A stretch of 15,983 nt of DNA from positions 1 to 15,983 of the forward strand of contig CAIRSV010000336.1 in NCBI GenBank assembly GCA_903881265.1, written 5' to 3'. Numbering within the stretch: the first letter of the stretch is position 1; every line of letters starts with the position of its first letter. This DNA is from an uncultured Bacteroidota bacterium. Its GTDB lineage: Bacteria > Bacteroidota > Bacteroidia > Chitinophagales > Chitinophagaceae. This document shows positions 1 to 6,204 of the stretch, one piece after another. The position numbers and the translations under genes were made by a program. The notes beneath the pieces were generated by a model, which made no database searches, had not been told where the DNA came from, and saw only the letters and a program-made list of their open reading frames with translations.

Positions 1-130
1 CATCCGAGTAGTATTTTTTACGAAGTAGGGTCTTGAATACGTCTTCAATCACCTTGATAAGGGTGGGACGATCAATGTTTTCGGCGTCTTTGAACTCTGA
101 GAACGAGTCGATTAGATTTATACTTGACAT
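1..130 (-). CDS. nusA: Transcription termination/antitermination factor NusA, N-terminal fragment
   Basis: Only the first 43 codons are inside the window; the rest lies beyond base 1. Read on the minus strand from the ATG at 130-128, the product begins MSSINLIDSFSEFKD and continues with IDRPTLIKVIEDVF and a basic LLRKKY segment. This is the usual opening of the NusA N-terminal RNA-polymerase-binding domain in Bacteroidota. NusA binds RNA polymerase and modulates pausing, termination and antitermination. It sits 62 bases after the stop codon of rimP in the same direction, the classical rimP-nusA order, and infB would be expected next off the edge. The KH and S1 RNA-binding domains cannot be checked here. 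Confidence 0.88.
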   Translation of the reverse strand, partial: MSSINLIDSFSEFKDAENIDRPTLIKVIEDVFKTLLRKKYYSD

Positions 131-192
131 TGCTTTTAATTTTTACTTGTTAGTTGAATGTTTGCCATACTATTATGATTTCTGTTTGTTTT

Positions 193-669
193 TTAAAATT
201 CGATGACCACTGTTGCGGATTTGATATCGCTTAGTTGTACTTCAGTTTTGATTATTTCAGGTTCTGTTTTCACAGATTTTTTTTGTTTAACGATATTCTC
301 AAGAATAATTTTATCATCTTCTACAACAACCAATTTGCCGGTAATCCCTTTCGCTTCTTCGTCAATCAATTCAATTTCAAGACTTCGACCGATATTTTTA
401 AGGTATTGCCTATGCAGCTTTAACGGCGCATCGACACCCGGACTAGAAACTTCCAACGAGAAGTCACCTTCAGGGTAAATACCCACCTCTTCAATCGAAC
501 GACGCAACTGCCGATTCACCTTCAGGCATTTTTCAAGGGTTAGACCACTATCGCTATCAAGAAAAATCTTGTAATTATTGGTTGGCTTTACCTTGAATGA
601 GACCAAAAAGCAATCAGTACCTTCGAGGCATTGATGCAGAAAACTCTCTATTTGTTCGTGGTTTGTCAT
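193..669 (-). CDS. rimP: Ribosome maturation factor RimP
   Basis: The 158-residue product has the RimP length and layout: an N-terminal alpha/beta domain followed by a small Sm-like C-terminal barrel. The most telling stretch is the family signature LEVSSPGVDAPL at about residues 73-84, preceded by DSDSGLTLEKC and followed by NIGRSLEIEL, the start of the C-terminal barrel. RimP binds free 30S subunits and is needed for their late maturation. The ATG at 669 gives an N-terminus of normal size. The gene is first in a unit with nusA and has a good Bacteroidota promoter about 60 bases upstream. Homology to the family is clear; activity is inferred from it. Confidence 0.95.
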   Translation of the reverse strand: MTNHEQIESFLHQCLEGTDCFLVSFKVKPTNNYKIFLDSDSGLTLEKCLKVNRQLRRSIEEVGIYPEGDFSLEVSSPGVDAPLKLHRQYLKNIGRSLEIELIDEEAKGITGKLVVVEDDKIILENIVKQKKSVKTEPEIIKTEVQLSDIKSATVVIEF

Positions 670-727
670 ATTCGGAGAAATAAAAAAGAGAACTTCTCAG
701 TTCCCTTCCCTTCGTTTCAATCTGTCG

Positions 728-759
728 CAAATGTAAGTCCTTTTTCCTGAGGATACAAA
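728..759 (-). promoter_or_regulatory. Bacteroidota-type promoter of rimP-nusA
   Basis: On the minus strand a TTTG (756-759 on plus as CAAA) is followed after exactly 20 bases by TACATTTG (728-735). This fits the primary-sigma consensus of Bacteroidota, TTTG at -33 and TAnnTTTG at -7, at its preferred spacing. Transcription would start near 722, giving a leader of about 50 bases before the rimP start at 669. It is the best promoter match seen in the window. Confidence 0.75.
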
Positions 760-906
760 AAAACTTATTGTTAAGACCCTTCAATGAGCCAAAAAGAGTG
801 GCGAGCGGCTCTTGAATTTCCATCGGCGAACCGCAATCAACTGTACTATCTATACGAAGAAGTATGATGCTGAATGACTCATGAAACTGTTCAAATGCCT
901 AGCAGA

Positions 907-1506
907 CTAGCCTTTGATGCGATCCTGACAAAAAAATAAAAAATCGCCTTCCTCATTTTCGATAAATTCAGGTTGAATTTTTAGTTGTTGAATGGTAGCG
1001 TCTTTATAGCTTAAGGTAAGAAATTCATCACGAATCATCACAGCCTGCAACTCGCTCCAAGCATATGTGCGAGTAGCCAATGGAAGTTCAACTTCAATAT
1101 GCGAATCTTCGAATACGATGTATTGATCTTGCAGAATGCGTCCTTCCATCCATAACAGAAATAGAATAAACAAAGCAGCCATACCAAAAACAATCGCTGG
1201 AAGTACTTTATCGGCCTGCAAATAATGCATGCTACCCATCAAAAGAAAACCTCCTTCTAAGATCCTGAATACTCGGTTATTATTAATATCACGCACAAGC
1301 TTACTCTTGAATAATGTAACAGCGAGTATTGTGATAGCCGGAAGCGATATACCTAACAACATCATCCAGTTATCAGAAAAATCGGCGAGGTAAGGCAAGG
1401 CATAAATAATCAACAGAATACAGGCCATGATGTGCATCGCGCGACTTTGCGTCAGATACCTCGGCAGTGTATCATGTTGTAATTTGATATGAAACTGCTT
1501 ATGCAT
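907..1506 (-). CDS. Hypothetical membrane protein with a PH-like cytoplasmic tail
   Basis: I do not recognise a named family for this 199-residue protein. The first 125 residues hold four hydrophobic stretches (about 24-43, 46-66, 80-96 and 104-124), grouped as two hairpins with a basic segment (KSKLVRDINNNR) between them. The last 70 residues are soluble and beta-rich, with alternating patterns such as YIVFEDSHIEVEL and a WSELQAV turn followed by LTLSYKD. This resembles the small PH-like domains found in bacterial membrane proteins (inference from pattern only). Its ATG lies inside the end of the agmatinase-family gene, overlapping by 8 bases (ATGCATAA), so the two are probably translationally coupled. 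No promoter of its own was seen. Confidence 0.75.
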   Translation of the reverse strand: MHKQFHIKLQHDTLPRYLTQSRAMHIMACILLIIYALPYLADFSDNWMMLLGISLPAITILAVTLFKSKLVRDINNNRVFRILEGGFLLMGSMHYLQADKVLPAIVFGMAALFILFLLWMEGRILQDQYIVFEDSHIEVELPLATRTYAWSELQAVMIRDEFLTLSYKDATIQQLKIQPEFIENEEGDFLFFCQDRIKG

Positions 1507-2551
1507 TCACTTCCGATTTCATAAACATATTGCACATACGATATAGGATACGCGCACCTACATTCGCATCGATCGAATCTTGCGACTCTTCACCGCAACT
1601 CACTTCATTCAGATCAAACGCCACAATACGACGACCGCTGTCGACTAACTTCTTAAACAGATAATGTATTTGCTCGGCTTCAAAACCTCCTTGCACAGGG
1701 GTTCCTGTATTACTGCAAAGCTTTGGATCAAGACCGTCAATATCGAAGCTGATGTATACCTGCTGCGGAAGTTGAGCAATAATATCGTCGCAAATTGACT
1801 TCCACGTTTCGCCTTCAAACTGTCGTTCTTTGATATCTTTATCAAAAAATGTGGTGATGCGTTTATCTGATTGGATCAATTCGTATTCCTGATCACAAAA
1901 ATCACGGATGCCAACTTGCACAAGCTTGGTCATTTCAGGTACTTCTTGTAATACATTATACATAATAGATGCGTGCGAATAATCAAATCCTTCATACGCA
2001 ATCCGCAAATCGGCATGCGCATCAATCTGCAAAATACCGAACTCACCAAATTGTTTGCCTACAGCCTTAATCAATCCCAATGGCGTACTATGATCGCCAC
2101 CGACCAATGCCACTAACTTACCTTTCGCATATAATTCCGTAGCGCTATTAAATACCCATTCGTTGAGTTCCTTGCATCCGGCATTGATCTGTTCGAGTTT
2201 CTTACTCAGTTGCGGATTATCGCTCGTAGCACCACCTTCGCTCAAGTTGGAAATAATGAGCTCAGCACAATGCCTCAGAAAATCATTTTTCTTGATAATC
2301 TCTTTATTCAATTCAGGCATATAATATCCCTGACTCCAATAATTCATGGCATCAATATCACACAGATCAATCTGATACGAAGATTCTTTTATTTTTTCAG
2401 GACCACGAGCCGTGCCATTGCGGTAGGATACTGTAACCTCCCAAGGTATTGGCAAGAGCACCAACTTTGCATTATCTTCATTTGTAGGTAGACCAAAAAT
2501 ATTGTTATCTGCGAGACCGATTGAATTCGTATCAAAATTTGTAATAGCCAT
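1499..2551 (-). CDS. Agmatinase-family ureohydrolase (arginase superfamily)
   Basis: This 350-residue enzyme carries all the manganese-binding signatures of the arginase/agmatinase fold: GGDHS (H154), DAHAD (D177, H179, D181) and SFDIDGLDP (D270, D272). A closing AFDLNEV motif follows near 311-317. Such enzymes hydrolyse a guanidino group, releasing urea; agmatine to putrescine is the likeliest reaction, but arginine, formimidoylglutamate or another guanidino compound cannot be excluded. At about 350 residues it is longer than classical SpeB, with an insertion around 85-130. I start it at ATG 2551. An in-frame TTG at 2575 would add 8 residues but lies inside a TAnnTTTG promoter-like box, so it is unlikely. 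It overlaps the following membrane-protein gene. Confidence 0.88.
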   Translation of the reverse strand: MAITNFDTNSIGLADNNIFGLPTNEDNAKLVLLPIPWEVTVSYRNGTARGPEKIKESSYQIDLCDIDAMNYWSQGYYMPELNKEIIKKNDFLRHCAELIISNLSEGGATSDNPQLSKKLEQINAGCKELNEWVFNSATELYAKGKLVALVGGDHSTPLGLIKAVGKQFGEFGILQIDAHADLRIAYEGFDYSHASIMYNVLQEVPEMTKLVQVGIRDFCDQEYELIQSDKRITTFFDKDIKERQFEGETWKSICDDIIAQLPQQVYISFDIDGLDPKLCSNTGTPVQGGFEAEQIHYLFKKLVDSGRRIVAFDLNEVSCGEESQDSIDANVGARILYRMCNMFMKSEVNA

Positions 2552-2572
2552 ATGTGCAATTAGTTGGGATTG

Positions 2573-2580
2573 CAAATGTA
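2573..2580 (-). promoter_or_regulatory. TAnnTTTG promoter-like element before the agmatinase-family gene
   Basis: On the minus strand TACATTTG lies 21 bases before the ATG at 2551 and matches the Bacteroidota -7 box fully. It is identical to the box used before rimP. No good TTTG is found 19-21 bases further up; the nearest candidate is a TTTA at 2604-2607, 23 bases away. The element is therefore a plausible promoter with a weak -33 part, and would give a leader of about 15 bases. Confidence 0.45.
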
Positions 2581-2676
2581 CTATTCGGAAACTTGAAAGC
2601 CTTTAAATAAAATTGTTTTTTATTACAAAATTGAGATCGTTTTGAAGACGAGGGAAGACTGCAACAATAAAGCACA

Positions 2677-3228
2677 TTAAAGATACTTTATTACCCTGCT
2701 TACCGGCAATCCCATGACGTTATAAAAGCACCCATTAATCTTATCAATCGCCACGGCTCCAATCCATTCCTGAATGGCATAAGCACCCGCTTTATCATAC
2801 GGCTTATACAGATCTACATAATATTCAATGTCACTTGGCATGATCGCATGAAAGGTAACATCGGTGCGTTCAGCAAAACGAATAACCTGCTCGCCTTCCA
2901 AGATCACAACGCCTGTGATAACTGTATGCGTTTGGCCAGAAAGTGACGCAAGAATCGCCATCGCATCCTCCTTATCCTGAGGCTTGCCAATGATCGTATT
3001 GTTCAGAACAACAATGGTATCTGCAGCCAAAATTTTTCGTAATGGAAAATCGCATTGTATATCCTTGGCTTTTTGCATCGCAATATACATCGGCACTTCC
3101 TCTACAGCCATATCACTGGGATAGCTTTCGTCGGTGTCTTTGGTATGAATGTCAAAATCAATTTCCGCCAACTCGAGCAATTGCTTTCTTCTTGGTGATT
3201 TAGACGCTAAAATCAATGGCTCTTGCAT
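2677..3228 (-). CDS. maf: Maf-family nucleoside triphosphate pyrophosphatase (dTTPase/UTPase type)
   Basis: The 183-residue product is a full-length Maf protein. It starts with the phosphate-binding ASKSPRRKQLL motif (S11-R14), has the catalytic AADTIV segment with D70, the IGKP lysine (K82), and near the end DKAGAYAIQEW (Q153) and the GCFYNVMGLP signature. The KAGAYAIQ form is typical of the YhdE branch, which hydrolyses dTTP and UTP to the monophosphates and pyrophosphate. The YceF branch acts on 7-methyl-GTP. The likely role is clearing non-canonical or excess pyrimidine nucleotides, with a historical link to septum formation. It is the last gene of the operon, 4 bases after the prenyltransferase stop. 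Confidence 0.94.
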   Translation of the reverse strand: MQEPLILASKSPRRKQLLELAEIDFDIHTKDTDESYPSDMAVEEVPMYIAMQKAKDIQCDFPLRKILAADTIVVLNNTIIGKPQDKEDAMAILASLSGQTHTVITGVVILEGEQVIRFAERTDVTFHAIMPSDIEYYVDLYKPYDKAGAYAIQEWIGAVAIDKINGCFYNVMGLPVSRVIKYL

Positions 3229-3232
3229 AAGA

Positions 3233-4162
3233 TTAGAGTATGTTGTTAAGTGTGGAATGACAAAGCAGCGAGAGTATGCCTGCGAGTGTTATCCATTTGA
3301 GATATGTGCTTATTGTATGAAAATGAATCGTATTTGTCGCTTGATGAATTTTATATACGACGACAAGCAGCGAGAACAGAATAGAACCTATGAATCCTAT
3401 CAACAGTATACTCCCGCGCGACTGATAAAAGCAGACGACTACTAGCATCATTACTAGCAATGCAATCAGTATATACACAACATGTTTTGCCGCTCCTATA
3501 CCCCAAACCAACGGAATAGTGTTGCAATGCTGCGCATCGTCGCCTTTGATATCTTCAATATCCTTGATAACTTCCCGACTGAATGTAATAAGGAACGCGA
3601 AAAAGACATAAAGCCAAAATAGCACGACTGGATAGAATCCAAGATTAAAAATTGGGAACGCAGGCTCGTAGACAGCCATAGTAATAAGACTTAAAGCCGT
3701 CAGGATTGAAATGACAAAATTCCCTACTATCAATTTTCGCTTAAACGTGGTTGAATACACAACAAGAAGAAAAATACTAATCAATTGCAACGCAATATAT
3801 CGTAGTTGTAGATAATGCAACGCGATATACGTTACCATCAAAAGCGCTATTCCATTTAATACAATATGCCAAACAATGATGGTCCGCCGTTTAAATATTT
3901 TTTCGATGGTTACTCGTTCGGGTTTATTAATAGCATCAATACCGATATCAAAATAATCATTAATCATATACCCTGCAGCAGCAATCAATACGGTTGAAAG
4001 TATCAGTAATAAAAGCACCCTGCCATGTAATAGAGGATGTAGCAATTGCTGTTCGATCGCCAAAGGCCGTATTAACGCATACCAAATCAACAACTGGGTT
4101 AAGAAGATAAAGATCAGATTAGGGAGCCTGACCAACATACTAAACGCTTTTATTTTTTGCAT
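3233..4162 (-). CDS. UbiA-family prenyltransferase (possibly geranylgeranylglyceryl-phosphate type)
   Basis: This 309-residue polytopic inner-membrane protein shows the two Asp-rich motifs of the UbiA superfamily. The first is NDYFDIGID at residues 68-76 (NDxxD), the second DIEDIKGDD at 201-209 (DxxDxxxD). They bind Mg-diphosphate of a prenyl donor. Around them are about eight to nine hydrophobic segments. The family moves a prenyl group to an aromatic ring or to glycerol-1-phosphate. Bacteroidota members of this shape beside maf are usually annotated as geranylgeranylglycerol-phosphate geranylgeranyltransferase, but the acceptor cannot be read from the sequence; menaquinone- or heme O-type activity is less likely. 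It follows rpe by 16 bases and precedes maf by 4. Confidence 0.88.
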   Translation of the reverse strand: MQKIKAFSMLVRLPNLIFIFLTQLLIWYALIRPLAIEQQLLHPLLHGRVLLLLILSTVLIAAAGYMINDYFDIGIDAINKPERVTIEKIFKRRTIIVWHIVLNGIALLMVTYIALHYLQLRYIALQLISIFLLVVYSTTFKRKLIVGNFVISILTALSLITMAVYEPAFPIFNLGFYPVVLFWLYVFFAFLITFSREVIKDIEDIKGDDAQHCNTIPLVWGIGAAKHVVYILIALLVMMLVVVCFYQSRGSILLIGFIGSILFSLLVVVYKIHQATNTIHFHTISTYLKWITLAGILSLLCHSTLNNIL

Positions 4163-4178
4163 CCTTAGATCGGTCAGA

Positions 4179-4832
4179 TTAGGATGTCATTTTTTTTAAT
4201 GCAGCGATGGTATGTGCAGGATTCTCAGTTGAAAATACCGTGTTACCCGCTACCAATACGTCGGCTCCTGCTTCCACAATCTCGCGAGCATTATCAAGCG
4301 TTACACCACCGTCTATTTCTATCAAGGTTGAAAGACCGCGACGAATAATTTCAGCCTTCAGCATCTTAATTTTCTCGATGGTATACTGAATGAATTTCTG
4401 ACCACCAAAGCCAGGATTCACGCTCATCATGCAAACTACATCCGTCTCGTGCAATACGTCAAACATATGCTGCACGGGTGTATGCGGGTTAATCGCCACG
4501 CCTGTTTTCATTCCAAGACTTTTGATCTGTTGAAGATTGCGATGCAAATGCGGGCACGCTTCAATATGCACGCTTAAGATATCGGCACCCGCTTTTTTAA
4601 ATTCTTCTGCGAATTTACCGGGCTCTTCAATCATCAAATGCACGTCAAGTGTCTTCTTGGCTTCTCGTTTAATAGCGGCAATTACGGGAAGTCCAAAACT
4701 AATATTAGGTACAAATCTGCCATCCATTACATCAAGATGAAACCAATCGGCTTCAGATTCGTTGATCATTTGAATATCACGTGACAGATTTAAAAAATCT
4801 GCCGAAAGAACTGAAGGTGCTATTAATGCCAT
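4179..4832 (-). CDS. rpe: Ribulose-phosphate 3-epimerase
   Basis: A 217-residue TIM-barrel enzyme of normal length, interconverting ribulose 5-phosphate and xylulose 5-phosphate in the pentose phosphate pathway. All key elements are present: IAPSVLSADF at the N-terminus (S7 region), HLDVMDGRFVPN with metal ligands H32 and D34, LDVHLMIEEP with H65, the flexible-loop SVNPGFGGQKF near 137-147, and IEIDGGV with D174. D34 and D174 are the expected acid/base pair. A phosphate-binding VAGNTVF lies near the end. The ATG at 4832 gives the standard MxxIAPSVLSAD start. It is 6 bases after the TPR lipoprotein stop and 16 before the prenyltransferase, so it is co-transcribed with both. Confidence 0.97.
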   Translation of the reverse strand: MALIAPSVLSADFLNLSRDIQMINESEADWFHLDVMDGRFVPNISFGLPVIAAIKREAKKTLDVHLMIEEPGKFAEEFKKAGADILSVHIEACPHLHRNLQQIKSLGMKTGVAINPHTPVQHMFDVLHETDVVCMMSVNPGFGGQKFIQYTIEKIKMLKAEIIRRGLSTLIEIDGGVTLDNAREIVEAGADVLVAGNTVFSTENPAHTIAALKKMTS

Positions 4833-4838
4833 GTTGCG

Positions 4839-5858
4839 TTATTTTTTAAGATGATTTTTTGCGCGAAGTAATGCTGTTTTAGCCGCTTGATAATCAGGAT
4901 TGAATGTCAACGCCTGCGTATAATCTGCTATTGCCAACTCATATTTTTCAAGAATTTCATGACATAGACCGCGATTAAAATAGGCTTCCACGTAATCTTG
5001 TTTGACACCGATTGCCATATCGAATTGACGGAGCGCCTTATCAATAGAATCTTCCTGCAACAACATCCAACCGGTGTTGTAATAGGCTTTTTCATATTGA
5101 CTATTAATAAGAATGCATCGACGGAATACTTTTTTTGCCTCCGCAAATTTATGCTGATCCTGCCAAAACATACCTTGCCCATATAATGGTTCCATACTCG
5201 ATGAATCGGCATTGTATGCATTTTCAAAATAGCGTAATGCCAATGGATTATTCTTGGCTTTATAGATCAAGGCGAGCTGTATATGTGCATCCACATATTT
5301 CGGATCGGTTTGCACTGCTGTTTGAAAACTCGAAATCGCCTTCATGGTATCTTTCATATTTTTATAACACATCCCTTTAAGAAAATAGGCTTCTGCATTA
5401 TAGACATCAGAGCGGAGTACCGTATTTATTTCAGTGAATGCCTTAGGGTACTCGCCGGTGAATAAAAATATCTTGGCGATTTTCAGATGAGCGATTTCGT
5501 TATCCGGATTTAGTTTGATCGCTTTCTGAATCCATTGCACGCTGCCACTGATATCTTTATGTTCAAATAAAATATCGGCAACTGAACTAAAATAATCTGA
5601 TTGAAGCGAATCGATGCGAATCGCTTTAAACAAATCATTCAATGCCAATGAATCTTGCTTCAGAGAATGATAAAGTTTACTTCTGTTATATAAAAGTGCA
5701 GCGCTTGTTGGATTTTTTGCAATTTCAGCAGACAACATGCTCAGCTGAGACTTCGGCGAACTTGTCGGTGTATTTTCCTTTTTCGACGAAGAATTAGTGC
5801 AGGCCGCAACTGCTAAAAGTATGATTAAAATAAAATGAATTCGGCTAATAAATTTCAT
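4839..5858 (-). CDS. TPR-repeat lipoprotein
   Basis: The 339-residue product opens with a basic n-region (K2, R6), a hydrophobic core and the lipobox AVAAC with the modified cysteine at residue 20, so it should be a periplasm-facing or outer-membrane lipoprotein. A Ser/Lys/Thr-rich linker (21-45) leads into eight consecutive 33-34-residue tetratricopeptide repeats covering about 52-323. Each has the W/L-G-Y-A-F-A-P-type pattern, for example AYFLKGMCYKN...AISSFQTAVQTDP and AYFNRGLCHEI...AIADYTQALTFNP. TPRs are protein-docking scaffolds; the partner is unknown. An NlpI-like adaptor role is only an analogy. It heads the operon with rpe, the UbiA homologue and maf. Confidence 0.9.
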   Translation of the reverse strand: MKFISRIHFILIILLAVAACTNSSSKKENTPTSSPKSQLSMLSAEIAKNPTSAALLYNRSKLYHSLKQDSLALNDLFKAIRIDSLQSDYFSSVADILFEHKDISGSVQWIQKAIKLNPDNEIAHLKIAKIFLFTGEYPKAFTEINTVLRSDVYNAEAYFLKGMCYKNMKDTMKAISSFQTAVQTDPKYVDAHIQLALIYKAKNNPLALRYFENAYNADSSSMEPLYGQGMFWQDQHKFAEAKKVFRRCILINSQYEKAYYNTGWMLLQEDSIDKALRQFDMAIGVKQDYVEAYFNRGLCHEILEKYELAIADYTQALTFNPDYQAAKTALLRAKNHLKK

Positions 5859-5862
5859 GACG

Positions 5863-5870
5863 CAAACTTA
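5863..5870 (-). promoter_or_regulatory. TAnnTTTG half-promoter touching the lipoprotein start
   Basis: On the minus strand TAAGTTTG ends only four bases before the ATG at 5858. It matches the Bacteroidota -7 box, but the nearest upstream TTTG (5902-5905) is 31 bases away, outside the accepted 17-23. If it is used, transcription would start at or within the start codon and the mRNA would be leaderless. It could equally be chance. Confidence 0.3.
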
Positions 5871-6204
5871 CGAATTATGTGGAATGGAATCCTGTTAAAG
5901 ACAAACAAATGAAGAAGCTCATCAAAACGAGTCGATTCCGATAGTCGAACAAACCTATTCAGGGCGATACAAACGCTGTCTTTTATATTACCCAACGGTG
6001 ACTGTAAACGGAATCTCTCCCTTCGCTGTCAACAAAATTTCATTATATTTGTTCAGTTGTAAAACACTTTAATGAAACCATTTCCTTTTTCTCATGAAAC
6101 ACAAGCTGCATAACAATCGATTTGTACCAAATCTATTGAAGCCTCATACTGAAAAAAAAATCGCAGCGAGTGCACGATTTTCAAATCTTACGACGCTTAC
6201 TACG
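5871..6204. other. Divergent intergenic spacer
   Basis: This spacer separates the minus-strand lipoprotein operon from the plus-strand secreted-protein gene. It should hold both promoters. A plus-strand TATATTTG at 6044-6051 is the only clear -7-type match toward the secreted-protein gene. Its 3' third (6094-6204) is open in frame with the downstream gene and could encode an N-terminal extension. No tRNA, convincing hairpin or long inverted repeat was seen. Confidence 0.5.
6044..6051 (+). promoter_or_regulatory. Possible promoter -7 element for the secreted modular protein
   Basis: TATATTTG on the plus strand fits TAnnTTTG. No exact TTTG sits 19-21 bases upstream; a TTCG at 6022-6025 gives 18-base spacing. 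Start of transcription would be near 6058, compatible with either the 6094 or the 6205 start codon, leaving leaders of about 36 or 147 bases. Confidence 0.35.

Noticed and set aside
614..823. 69-residue minus-strand open frame overlapping the start of rimP
   Set aside because: It spans the rimP promoter and the first codons of rimP in another frame and resembles no known protein.
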